This document shows, piece by piece, positions 1 through 7,219 of a stretch of DNA of 34,738 bases (its first letter is position 1; each line of letters opens with the position of its first letter). Made by a program: the position numbers and the translations under genes. The notes under the pieces are model-generated. The model did not search any database. It was not told the origin of the DNA and saw only the letters and a program-made list of their open reading frames with translations. Source of the stretch: Pelagibius sp. Lineage in GTDB: Bacteria > Pseudomonadota > Alphaproteobacteria > Kiloniellales > Kiloniellaceae. The DNA is taken from positions 1 through 34,738 of the forward strand of contig NZ_JANQOI010000096.1 in the NCBI RefSeq assembly GCF_028289705.1, in the 5' to 3' direction.

Positions 1-258
1 TTCACCTTACCCTAGCGGGCGCACACGTCAGCGGCCAGGCGTCGTGACCGCAAGACCGTAGCGTTTGGCGTTTTCGACTTACGTCGAATCGGTTCGGGCC
101 CGCTCCCCCTCCCGACCACCCAGCACCAGTATCCTATGGGTGGCCGGGAGGGGGAGCGGGCCGGAACCGATTCGACGTAAGTCGAAAACGCCAAACGCTA
201 CGGTCTTGCGATCACGACGCCTGGCCGCTGACGTGTGCGCCCGCTAGGGAAAGGTGAA
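1..258. repeat. Long near-perfect inverted repeat (122-bp arms, 14-bp loop)
   Basis: Bases 1-122 are the reverse complement of 137-258 apart from four mismatches (pairs 9/250, 48/211, 96/163 and 115/144), with a 14-base loop at 123-136. The left arm starts at the first base of the window, so it may extend further. Each arm also contains a small nested palindrome (TTCGAC-ttac-GTCGAA, about 73-88). The element lies 29 bp past the stop codon of the leftward regulator gene at 288-854, so it could end that transcript. Neither arm encodes a recognisable protein; open frames through the arms mirror each other and are by-products of the palindrome. It looks like a MITE-like or BIME-like intergenic element; the class is inferred, because no second copy occurs in this window. 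Confidence 0.9.
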
Positions 259-287
259 GGGTCGGAGAGTTGCGGTCTGCGCAAGCG

Positions 288-854
288 TCAGCTTGCTTGT
301 GACATCGCGCCCTGATCGAAGCCGCTGCGCAGGCCGGCGAGCCAGTTGAGGCGCGCCTGGGTCTGTGCGATCTCCAGATCGAGCCACTGCGGCAGGTAGC
401 CGCTGTCACCGGCATGGTGGCTGCGCAGATCGGTCAGCCGGGTCAGCTCCCGCTCGGTGGTGTCGTAGAGCAGTTCCGCCTGAACCTTCTGTGTCTCCGC
501 TTCCATCAGGTGCAGGAAGCGCATCTTCAGGGCGATGATCAGCTTGTTCAGGTCGCTCACCTGTGGACGGACGTTGGCCGAGAGTAGGCGCAGCATCTCC
601 GCGCGGCCCTGCTCGGTCACGGTGAGAGCGGCATCCTCGCCGTCTGCCGTCGGCTCCACCGGAGTGATCAGGCCCTCCACCTTCAACACCTCCAGGGGCG
701 CCCCCACCAGATCCAGGGACGGGCCGATGATCCGGCCGGTGAAGTGGCGCACCTCACGGGCCAACTCGCCATAGCTCTGGGGTTTGCACGCCAGAATGCC
801 GAGGGCGAGGAGACGGATGGCTTCACTCGGGATCAGCGTGTTGTCGCGATACAT
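288..854 (-). CDS. Winged-helix transcriptional regulator, PadR-like
   Basis: This encodes about 188 residues. The N-terminal ~90 residues look like a winged helix-turn-helix (SEAIRLLALGILA helix, then a YGELAREVRHFTG recognition-helix region, then the wing LEVLKVEGLITPVEPTAD). A C-terminal helical region (NKLIIALKMRFLHLMEAETQ to the end) resembles the PadR/Vir-C dimerisation helices. I chose the ATG at 854 over an in-frame start at 917 because a strong promoter (-10 at 916-921) would leave the longer start upstream of transcription. It stands alone, with a Fur-box-like site just upstream of its -35, so iron may control it. The ligand and targets are unknown, and the PadR assignment rests on fold-like pattern only. 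Confidence 0.75.
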   Translation of the reverse strand: MYRDNTLIPSEAIRLLALGILACKPQSYGELAREVRHFTGRIIGPSLDLVGAPLEVLKVEGLITPVEPTADGEDAALTVTEQGRAEMLRLLSANVRPQVSDLNKLIIALKMRFLHLMEAETQKVQAELLYDTTERELTRLTDLRSHHAGDSGYLPQWLDLEIAQTQARLNWLAGLRSGFDQGAMSQAS

Positions 855-915
855 GGGGTCTTGGTCCCAGTGATGAGGATTCCGGAGGCCCGGGCAGCAG
901 TCACCCGACCGACTC

Positions 916-944
916 AATATAGCGCGGCAATGGTGACTTGTCCA
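916..944 (-). promoter_or_regulatory. Sigma-70-type promoter of the winged-helix regulator
   Basis: On the minus strand TGGACA (939-944) is followed by a 17-bp spacer and TATATT (916-921). This gives a start near 909 and a leader of about 55 nt to the ATG at 854. The hexamers match consensus at 5/6 and 5/6, unusually good for a GC-rich genome. Confidence 0.65.
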
Positions 945-951
945 TGAATTT

Positions 952-970
952 GAGAATGATAATCGTTCTC
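952..970. promoter_or_regulatory. Fur-box-like operator
   Basis: GAGAATGATAATCGTTCTC is a near-palindromic 19-mer that matches the classical Fur consensus (GATAATGATAATCATTATC) at 15 of 19 positions. It sits 7 bp upstream of the -35 of the regulator gene and downstream of the PotD-like gene's stop. The regulator gene is therefore the only plausible target here. Whether Fur, Mur or another family member binds is inference. Confidence 0.65.
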
Positions 971-1007
971 ATAACGAAGGCTGGTCTAAGAGGGTGGATT
1001 CTCTGGC

Positions 1008-2150
1008 CTATTGCACCAGCCATGCGTTGAACCGTTCGACCAGGGCTTCGCCGTTCTCGCTCCAGAAGGCGGTGTTGCTCTTCAGGGCGGTGGCCATGTT
1101 GTCGGGGTAGGTCGGCAGGAGGGGGGCGATATCCACCTCCTGAAGGGGATTGAAGGGCCCGACGAGGGCGTTGGCGGAACGGCGCGCCGTCCCGTAGGGG
1201 ATCCACCTGGTCTGCTCGGCCAGGGCCTCGGTCCCGGTGGCATAGCGAATGAACTCCAGCGCCCGGAACTTGTTGCGGCTGCCCTTGGGGATTGCCCAAA
1301 GCTCGACGTCCCAGAGCTGGCGGTCCCAGATCACCGAATAGGGCCGCTCGTCCGCGGCAATGTCCTTGAAGATCCGGCTGCTGTAGGCCGAGGTCATGAT
1401 GACGGCGTCGCGGGCCAGCAACTGGCCGGGCTCGGCACCGTCCTCCCACCAGACGACCTCGTCCTTGATGGTGTCCAGCTTGGCGAAGGCCCGGGCGATT
1501 CCCTGGTCGCTGCTGAGTTCGTCATAGACCTCGTCCGCCGGCACGCCATCGGCGAGCAGGGCCCACTCGAGGTTGCCCTTGGGGCTCTTGCGCAGCCCCC
1601 GGCGGCCGGGAAAGTCGTCGAGATTGAACAGATCTTCCAGGCCGTCGGGCTGATTCTCCCCGGCCTGCTCGCTGTCCACAGCGATGACCGACGACCAGAC
1701 CAGGGAGCCGACGGCACAGAGATGCAGGGAGCCGGGCAGGAAATCCTCGGCGGCAGAGGTGCCGTCGGGCGCCGGCGGCAGCAACAGGGAAAGCCGCTCG
1801 AAAAGCCCGTCCTCGCAGCCTTGTTCCAGGTCGGCCGGCGCCACATCCACCACGTCCCAGTAGACGTCGCCCCCTTCCACCTGGGCCCGGACCTGCTGCA
1901 GGCCGCCGCGGTAGTCCTGGCGTACGATCTTCAGGCCGGTGGTCTCGGTGAAGGGCTTATAGAGCGCCTCCACCTGGCTTTGGGCATAGGTCCCGCCCCA
2001 GGAGACGACGACCAGGCTCTCCGCTGCCGGTTCGCTTTGGGCCAACACGGTCTGAGCAATCGCCGTCCCGGGTGGTAGCAGCAGGCTCCCGCAAAGCAGC
2101 AGGGAAACGGCGAGGCTCTTGGCGGTTCGGGGGATCCTCTGGTCTGGCAT
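1008..2150 (-). CDS. Extracellular solute-binding protein, spermidine/putrescine (PotD)-like
   Basis: The 380-residue product starts with a Sec signal peptide (RTAKSLAVSLLLCGSLLLPPG, cleavage near AIA-Q33). The mature part shows the hallmark start of PotD-type ABC receptors: LVVVSWGGTYAQSQVEALYKPF, then the YWDVVDV and WSSVIAV hinge segments and AYSSRIF. It would be a periplasmic receptor for polyamines or a similar organic cation. No permease or ATPase gene lies beside it, so it is an orphan or shares a transporter encoded elsewhere. The gene upstream (hemA) is followed by its own terminator, so this gene is probably transcribed separately. Substrate is inferred from family only. Confidence 0.85.
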   Translation of the reverse strand: MPDQRIPRTAKSLAVSLLLCGSLLLPPGTAIAQTVLAQSEPAAESLVVVSWGGTYAQSQVEALYKPFTETTGLKIVRQDYRGGLQQVRAQVEGGDVYWDVVDVAPADLEQGCEDGLFERLSLLLPPAPDGTSAAEDFLPGSLHLCAVGSLVWSSVIAVDSEQAGENQPDGLEDLFNLDDFPGRRGLRKSPKGNLEWALLADGVPADEVYDELSSDQGIARAFAKLDTIKDEVVWWEDGAEPGQLLARDAVIMTSAYSSRIFKDIAADERPYSVIWDRQLWDVELWAIPKGSRNKFRALEFIRYATGTEALAEQTRWIPYGTARRSANALVGPFNPLQEVDIAPLLPTYPDNMATALKSNTAFWSENGEALVERFNAWLVQ

Positions 2151-2300
2151 GGCGCTTCCAAGCTGGCGGACGATGGAACGGCTGCGATAGGGCCCGGCCG
2201 CAACCCGGGCGCAGGCGCTGCAACAGCTTTGCGTCCCCGGCGCGCTTCGGCAATCCCTGATTGGGCCCCGATCGGGTGACCAATTTGTGCCACAGACGGA

Positions 2301-2324
2301 AAGGGCCCCTGAAGCGGGGCCCTT
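2301..2324 (-). terminator. Intrinsic terminator after hemA
   Basis: A 9-bp perfect stem (AAGGGCCCC / GGGGCCCTT) with a 6-base loop is followed on the minus strand by TTCC. It lies about 45 bp beyond the hemA stop and before the PotD-like gene. Confidence 0.7.
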
Positions 2325-2369
2325 ATCAACCGGGAAATTGGGTGCGGCGCGGGCGCCGGCGGTCTTCCT

Positions 2370-3581
2370 TCAGGCGGCCCGGCGCAGGTCCATCTCGCGC
2401 CAAATCTCGCTCAAGGCGGCGACCAGATGATCCATGTCCGCATCGCTGTGCAGCGGCGAGGGGGTCAGGCGCAGCCGCTCGGTCCCGCGCGGCACGGTGG
2501 GATAATTGATGGGCTGCACGTAGATCGCATAGTGCTCCATCAGCCGGTCGGTCACTGCCCGGCAGGCCACCGGGTCGCCGACCAGCAGCGGCACGATATG
2601 GCTGACCGAGGGCATCAGCGGCAGGCCGGCCTCTTCCAGGCGCCGCTTCAGGGTCGCGGCCCGCTCCTGGTGGGCGGTCCGCTCGCTTTGGCTGCGCCGC
2701 AGGTGCGAGACGCTGGCAAGCGCCCCGGCGGCAATGGCCGGTGGCAGGGAGGTGGTGAAGATGAAGCCTGAGGCGAAGCTGCGCACAAAGTCGGTGAGGT
2801 TCGCGGAAGCGGCGATGTAGCCGCCCATGACGCCGAAGGCCTTGCCGAGGGTGCCCTCGATCACCGTCACGCGCTCGGCCACGCCGTCGCGCTGGGCGAT
2901 CCCGCCGCCCTGATCGCCGTAGAGGCCCACGGCATGGACCTCGTCCAGGTAGGTCATGGCGCCATGGCGCTCGGCCACGTCGCAGATCTCGCCGATGGGC
3001 GCGATGTCGCCATCCATGGAATAGACGGACTCGAAGGCCACCAGCTTGGCACCACCGGGCTCGGCTTCGCTCAGCTTGCGGTCCAGATCCTCCGGGTCGT
3101 TGTGGCGGAAGATGGCCTTTTTGGCGCGGCTCTGGCGAATGCCCTCGATCATCGAGGCGTGGTTCATGGCGTCAGAAAAGACGGTGCAGTCCGGCAGGCG
3201 GCTGGCCAGGGTGCCCAGGGCCGCCCAGTTGGACACATAGCCGGAGGTGAACAGCAGGGCGGCTTCCTTGCCGTGCAGGCCCGCCAGTTCCCGTTCCAGC
3301 AGCACGTGGTAGTGGTTGGTGCCGGAGATGTTGCGGGTACCGCCGGCCCCGGCGCCGCAGCGGTCGATGGCTTCGTGCATGGCCGCCGTCACGGCGGGGT
3401 GCTGCCCCATGCCCAGGTAGTCGTTGGAGCACCAGACGGTGACCGCTTCCTGGCCCCTGGGTCCATGAAAGGTGGCACGCGGGAAGTCGCCTTTCTGACG
3501 CTCCAGGTCGGCGAACACGCGGTAGCGCCCCTCGGCCTTCAGTCCGGCCATCTGCTCGGCAATAAAGCGCTCGAAATCCAT
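2370..3581 (-). CDS. hemA: 5-aminolevulinate synthase
   Basis: The 403-residue protein is a full-length ALA synthase. This PLP enzyme condenses glycine and succinyl-CoA to 5-aminolevulinate, the first step of tetrapyrrole synthesis in alphaproteobacteria (C4 or Shemin pathway). Family motifs are clear: [10 protein letters not shown] (50-59), [17 protein letters not shown] (76-92), the PLP-contacting [12 protein letters not shown] (211-222, D213 and H216) and the Schiff-base lysine K247 in GTLGKAFG. The C-terminal [23 protein letters not shown] is also typical. It is a single gene ending in a strong hairpin terminator. The 200-bp upstream gap holds no FNR or Fur site that I can recognise, although hemA is often oxygen-regulated in relatives. 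Confidence 0.97.
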   Translation of the reverse strand: MDFERFIAEQMAGLKAEGRYRVFADLERQKGDFPRATFHGPRGQEAVTVWCSNDYLGMGQHPAVTAAMHEAIDRCGAGAGGTRNISGTNHYHVLLERELAGLHGKEAALLFTSGYVSNWAALGTLASRLPDCTVFSDAMNHASMIEGIRQSRAKKAIFRHNDPEDLDRKLSEAEPGGAKLVAFESVYSMDGDIAPIGEICDVAERHGAMTYLDEVHAVGLYGDQGGGIAQRDGVAERVTVIEGTLGKAFGVMGGYIAASANLTDFVRSFASGFIFTTSLPPAIAAGALASVSHLRRSQSERTAHQERAATLKRRLEEAGLPLMPSVSHIVPLLVGDPVACRAVTDRLMEHYAIYVQPINYPTVPRGTERLRLTPSPLHSDADMDHLVAALSEIWREMDLRRAA

Positions 3582-3783
3582 CGTCTTGCTGTCTCTTCGT
3601 TTGGCTCTTTGTTTGGCCGGCCTCGAACTCCGCTGAACCTTAGCAAAGCCGGGCCGTGATCATATCATCGAATCGTAACAAACCCTTGTGAACGGCGCGG
3701 CAAAGCGCCACAGAAACACGACCTTATAGCACACTCTCATCGCCGGCCCATCGCAGGACGACTGGCCGGCGCATCTATTCGCC

Positions 3784-5175
3784 TTAAGCGACGGCGGCCA
3801 ATCCTTCCGCGGCCACCCAGGCCTCCGTCTCCGCCAAGGCCTTTGCAAAACCGTCGAGCAACTCGTCGATCTGCGCTTCGGTGATGATCATCGGCGGACA
3901 GGCGGCGATGGTGTCGCCCAGGTTGCGGAAGATGACGCCATGCTCCGTGGCCCGGGCGGTGAAATAGGCGCCCACCTTGCCGGCGGGCTCGAAGGGGGCC
4001 TTGCTGGCCTTGTCGGCCACCAGTTCGACTGCTGCGATCAGGCCGACCCCGCGCACCTCACCGACGATGGGGCTGTCGGCGAAGCGGCGCAGCCCTTCCA
4101 GCATCCGCGGGCCGACCGTCCGAACATGGGCGACGATGTCGCGCTCCTCATAGATCTTCAGGGTCTCCAGGGCGATGGCCGCCGAGACCGGGTGAGAGCC
4201 GTAGGTGTAGCCGTGGCCGAAGGATCCCAGCTTCTCCGAGTTGTCGGCCACCGCCTGATAGATGGCGTCGGTGACCACGACGGCGGAAATCGGCGCATAG
4301 GCGCTGCTCAGCTGCTTGGCCAGGGTCATGATGTCCGGCTCCATGCCGAAGGTCTCGCTGCCGAACATTCGCCCGGTACGCCCGAAGCCGCAGATCACTT
4401 CGTCGGCGATGAGCAGCACGTCGTGCTTCCTGAGCACCGCCTGGATCTTCGGCCAGTAGCTCTCAGGCGGCACGATCACGCCGCCGGCCCCCTGGACCGG
4501 CTCGCCGATGAAGGCGGCCACGGTCTCCGGCCCCTCGCGCTCGATGAGCTCTTCCAGCCCGCGGGCCAGGCGGTCGGTGAAGGCCTCCTCGCTCTCGCCG
4601 GGTTCGGCACAGCGGTAGGCATAGGGCGCGTCGGTATGGATGATGTTGGGGATCGGCACGTCGAAATCGGCCTGCACATAGGGCATGGCGGTCAGGCTGG
4701 CCGCGGCGATGGTGACCCCGTGGTAGCCCTTCGCCCGGCTGATGATCTTCTTCTTCTCCGGCCGGCCCAGGGCGTTGTTGTAGTACCAGACGATCTTGAT
4801 GGCAGTGTCGTTGGCCTCCGAGCCGGAGTTGGCGAAGAACACCTTGGTGAGCTGGTCGGGGGTCATCTCGACCACCTTCTCCGCCAGGTCCACCGCCGGG
4901 CCGGAGGTCTTCTGGGCGAAGGAGTGGTAGAAGGGCAGCTTCGCCAACTGCGCGCTGCCCGCCTTGACCAGGCGCTCCTCGCTGAAGCCGAGGCCCGCGC
5001 ACCAGAGGCCGGCCAGGGCCTCCAGATAGCGCTTGCCCTGGTTGTCGATCACATAGACGCCCTCGCCGCGCTCGATGATGAGGGAGCCCTCCGCCTCGTG
5101 CTTGCGGGCATTGGTATAGGGGTGCAGGTGATAGGCGATGTCCCGGCTGACCGCCGAGTTCGAGCGCGCGCTCAT
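3784..5175 (-). CDS. Class III (omega-type) PLP aminotransferase
   Basis: The 463-residue product is a fold-type I, class III aminotransferase that moves an amino group from an omega-amino acid or (poly)amine to a keto acid such as pyruvate. Visible landmarks are YLEALAGLWCAGLG (50-63), FFANSGSEANDTAIK (phosphate-binding SGSEAN), RAKGYHGVT, FIGEPVQGAGGVI, LIADEVICGFGRTG (PLP-pyridine Asp) and LAKQLSSAYAPISAV with the Schiff-base Lys. The C-terminus has the expected GVIFRNLGDTIAACPPMIIT. The start at 5175 has a GGGAG ribosome-binding site 7 nt upstream. It could serve beta-alanine, taurine, GABA or putrescine turnover; the substrate cannot be fixed from sequence. Confidence 0.92.
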   Translation of the reverse strand: MSARSNSAVSRDIAYHLHPYTNARKHEAEGSLIIERGEGVYVIDNQGKRYLEALAGLWCAGLGFSEERLVKAGSAQLAKLPFYHSFAQKTSGPAVDLAEKVVEMTPDQLTKVFFANSGSEANDTAIKIVWYYNNALGRPEKKKIISRAKGYHGVTIAAASLTAMPYVQADFDVPIPNIIHTDAPYAYRCAEPGESEEAFTDRLARGLEELIEREGPETVAAFIGEPVQGAGGVIVPPESYWPKIQAVLRKHDVLLIADEVICGFGRTGRMFGSETFGMEPDIMTLAKQLSSAYAPISAVVVTDAIYQAVADNSEKLGSFGHGYTYGSHPVSAAIALETLKIYEERDIVAHVRTVGPRMLEGLRRFADSPIVGEVRGVGLIAAVELVADKASKAPFEPAGKVGAYFTARATEHGVIFRNLGDTIAACPPMIITEAQIDELLDGFAKALAETEAWVAAEGLAAVA

Positions 5176-5571
5176 AGGGGTCTCCCAAATCCTTGCTGTC
5201 AGGCGCCGCCGGCGGCGTTCGGCGCGGGCCCTGCTTTCCGGCCCGGATGCCCGGCGCTCCGCCGTCCCTTCGGCCGGCGCAGCCTACTATCGCCGCCCCC
5301 GCAAGGCCAAGCCTTGTCGCAGAGGCAAGGGCAGGGCGGGGAAAGGGGCCGTTTCGGCCGTTCCGTCCGAAACCTGACAGGCGCTTCCTGCGTCCCTGGC
5401 AATCTTGGGCAGACTTTGGCGCCCACCGCTTTGACGGAAGTCAAAGAGAACCGCGGGCATTTTCTCTTCCATGGGCCGTGACTCGGACCGGCCCGAGACG
5501 CTGCCGGCACGGTTAAGGCGGTCTACTGTGGTCCAGATTCAGCCGCCCAAGCCCAAAAGACGGAGAATTCG
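5176..5571. other. Intergenic region between divergent genes, with an FNR-type site
   Basis: This stretch separates the leftward aminotransferase from a rightward 42-residue membrane protein gene. It holds the FNR/FixK-type site at 5431-5444 and an overlapping 7-bp inverted repeat (AAGAGAA 5444-5450 / TTCTCTT 5462-5468). No additional gene is supported. Confidence 0.5.
5431..5444. promoter_or_regulatory. FNR/FixK-type binding site
   Basis: TTGACGGAAGTCAA is a perfect palindrome apart from its 4-base centre, and extends to CTTTGAC-ggaa-GTCAAAG (5429-5446). It fits TTGA-N6-TCAA, the core recognised by FNR/FixK/DNR regulators. A weak -10-like TTCCAT lies 22 bp downstream (5467-5472), close to class II spacing. 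The likely target is the 42-aa gene at 5572. Which CRP/FNR member binds is inference. Confidence 0.6.
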
Positions 5572-5700
5572 ATGAGCATGTCCCCAATGCTGTTTGTCTG
5601 CCTGTTTCTCGCCGGCCTCGGCATCTTTCTCATCGGCGCCGGGGTCATCTGGTGGGTCTCGCTTCAGGCGCAGGAACTGAAGCGCAAGAGGCCCGGCTGA
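5572..5700 (+). CDS. Small single-span membrane protein (42 aa)
   Basis: This short frame begins with MSMSPMLFVC. It has a hydrophobic helix across residues 6-29 (LFVCLFLAGLGIFLIGAGVI) and ends in a polar, basic tail (QAQELKRKRPG). The tail suggests N-out/C-in topology by the positive-inside rule. A GGAG ribosome-binding site lies 8 nt upstream of the ATG. An FNR/FixK-type site lies about 130 bp upstream, hinting at expression under low oxygen or NO. I do not recognise the family; respiratory-complex accessory proteins can be this size, but no motif supports that role. It is not in an operon with the next gene, which has its own promoter. Confidence 0.65.
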   Translation: MSMSPMLFVCLFLAGLGIFLIGAGVIWWVSLQAQELKRKRPG

Positions 5701-5830
5701 CGGCCAACGGTTGCAGGTATCGTGCAAGACCCTTTGAAGCGAAGGGGCGGGCGCGCGGCTCGATCTCATTCGGCTGCCGCGATCTCCCGGAGATGCCCGA
5801 CGGACCACGACCGCACGCGCGCGATCATGG

Positions 5831-5854
5831 CGGAGAGCCCTGGTCAGCTCTCCG
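5831..5854. repeat. 8-bp perfect inverted repeat overlapping a -35 element
   Basis: CGGAGAGC (5831-5838) and GCTCTCCG (5847-5854) flank an 8-base spacer that contains the -35 hexamer of the promoter at 5841-5869. It could be an operator for a dimeric repressor or, less likely, a terminator hairpin for the upstream 42-aa gene, as no T-run follows. Confidence 0.5.
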
Positions 5855-5869
5855 GAAAGGGGTTATAAT
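5841..5869 (+). promoter_or_regulatory. Promoter of the exported-protein/membrane-protein pair
   Basis: TGGTCA (5841-5846), a 17-bp spacer and a perfect TATAAT (5864-5869) give a start near 5876 and a leader of about 94 nt to the ATG at 5970. Confidence 0.6.
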
Positions 5870-5969
5870 CGATAATCATCGGAACTAGGTCTTCCGATGG
5901 GGTCCTAGGGGGTTCGGGACCAACAGTTTGGACCGTTGCATCTGCGTTGTCAGGTGGAGTCCGGTATCC

Positions 5970-6473
5970 ATGACACGACACCTCAAGCTCCTTCTCGGCT
6001 GTGGTCTGGTTGCCCTCGCGCTCGCAGCCGCCTGGGTCGCGCTTGGCCCGGGGATGGGCCCAGGAACAAGCCCTGCCGATGGAGCGGTCGCGGCATCGGA
6101 GGTCGGCGGCTCCGGCATGCTCGACGGCATGACCTTCACCGGCACAATGCGCCTTCCCAGCGACACGGACGACGTCGAGGACACCTTCGTGTTCGCCAAC
6201 GGGACCTTCTTCTCGACCGAGTGCGACCGGCGCTGCGGCTATCCCGCACGCCCCTACTATGTCCGCCATGTGGGCGAGAAGATCGAGTTCTTCAGCGAAA
6301 GCCGTTGTCTGCACAAGGACGCCAAGATCGTGTGGCATGGCACCGTGGAGAACGGGACGATCCGGGGCGTGTCCGATTGGACGCTGAGGCGCTGGTACTG
6401 GACCATCGAGAAGCGCTTTGTGTTCGAGGGCACGCTGACGAAGCCCGCCGGCCCGGTCGCCAGCACGCAGTGA
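5970..6473 (+). CDS. Exported or membrane-anchored protein of unknown function
   Basis: The 167-residue product has an N-terminal hydrophobic segment (residues 6-25, LKLLLGCGLVALALAAAWVA), either a signal peptide or an anchor. A Gly/Ala-rich linker follows, then a compact ~105-residue domain. That domain is rich in alternating hydrophobics and aromatics (MTFTGTMRLP, VEDTFVFANGTFFSTECDRRCGY, AKIVWHGTVENGTIRG, WTIEKRFVFEGTLT), which suggests a beta-barrel or lipocalin-like fold. It has a close pair of cysteines (CDRRC) and a third in SRCLHKD. I chose the ATG at 5970 (GGTGGAG upstream) over an in-frame start at 5928. The stop is one base from the next gene, so the two are co-translated. Family not recognised. 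Confidence 0.75.
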   Translation: MTRHLKLLLGCGLVALALAAAWVALGPGMGPGTSPADGAVAASEVGGSGMLDGMTFTGTMRLPSDTDDVEDTFVFANGTFFSTECDRRCGYPARPYYVRHVGEKIEFFSESRCLHKDAKIVWHGTVENGTIRGVSDWTLRRWYWTIEKRFVFEGTLTKPAGPVASTQ

Positions 6474-6474
6474 G

Positions 6475-7149
6475 ATGCCGCCGGACGCGCGCGCTCTCAG
6501 GTCCGTCCCGAAGGTCCTCCTGAAAATCGCCTTCCTGGTCGTGCTGATCGTCGCGGCCAATATCGCCGCTGACTGGATCGTCGAAGCCCTTAGCTTGGAG
6601 ATCCGACCGAGGACCGAGGACCGGGTCCACCGGATGGTGATGATTGCGGCAGTCGCCTATGCCGTGCTGATCGCCATCCCCTTCGTGCCCGGCGTCGAGA
6701 TCGGGCTGGCCCTGATCGGTCTGCTCGGGCCGGCCATTGTCTTCCTGGTCTACCTCTGCACTCTGGCGGGGCTCCTGATCAGTTTCACCGTCGGCCGCCT
6801 GGTCCCCCTCCGGGGGCTGATCAGACTGCTGGACGAGTTGAGCATGCGAAGAGCGAGCCGGCTGCTCGCGGCCATAGAGCCCATGACCATGGACGAGCGC
6901 CTCGCCTTTCTGGCCTCCAAAGCGCCGAACCGCGCTCTTCCCTTTCTGCTCCGGCACCGCTACCTCGCCCTTGCCGTCGTCATCAACCTGCCGGGAAACA
7001 TCGTCATCGGCGGGGGCGGCGGAATCTCCCTGATTGCCGGGGCCAGCCGGCTGTTTTCCCTGCCCGGTTTCGTGGCAACCATCGCCCTGGCCGTCTCGCC
7101 GGTGCCGCTGGCGATCTTTCTCCTCGGCAAAGAGGTCCTGCCGGGCTGA
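6475..7149 (+). CDS. Multi-pass inner-membrane protein, possibly VTT/DedA-like
   Basis: The 224-residue product has hydrophobic spans at about 15-35, 56-76, 79-108, 161-190 and 195-216. The segment AIPFVPGVEIGLALIGLLGP and the later NLPGNIVIGGGGGISLIAG are reminiscent of the re-entrant, Pro/Gly-rich loops of VTT/DedA/TVP38 proteins, which are linked to lipid or small-molecule transport. That likeness is suggestive rather than proven. It starts one base after the stop of the upstream exported-protein gene, so the pair forms a tight operon behind the promoter at 5841. The downstream gene is convergent. Confidence 0.75.
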   Translation: MPPDARALRSVPKVLLKIAFLVVLIVAANIAADWIVEALSLEIRPRTEDRVHRMVMIAAVAYAVLIAIPFVPGVEIGLALIGLLGPAIVFLVYLCTLAGLLISFTVGRLVPLRGLIRLLDELSMRRASRLLAAIEPMTMDERLAFLASKAPNRALPFLLRHRYLALAVVINLPGNIVIGGGGGISLIAGASRLFSLPGFVATIALAVSPVPLAIFLLGKEVLPG

Positions 7150-7219
7150 AGGGTGCCATGGAACCCGGCCCATAATCGACGCCCAGCAGATATCGGTCAT
7201 CGCAAGCGGCAAGTCGCGG

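Noticed and set aside
3694-3709. Short hairpin GGCGC/GCGCC upstream of hemA
   Set aside because: The 5-bp stem without a T-run on either strand is too weak to call a terminator for the aminotransferase gene or a regulatory structure for hemA.
3940-5481. Long open frame on the plus strand (513 codons) opposite the aminotransferase
   Set aside because: It is antisense to a gene with unmistakable PLP-enzyme motifs. Its translation is His/Asp/Gly/Leu-rich without domain features, as expected for the complement of GC-rich coding DNA.
5864-5882. Possible second Fur-like site (TATAAT-c-GATAATCATC)
   Set aside because: Only about 10 of 19 positions fit the Fur consensus when aligned on the best half. 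The resemblance mostly comes from the -10 element and an adjacent GATAAT.
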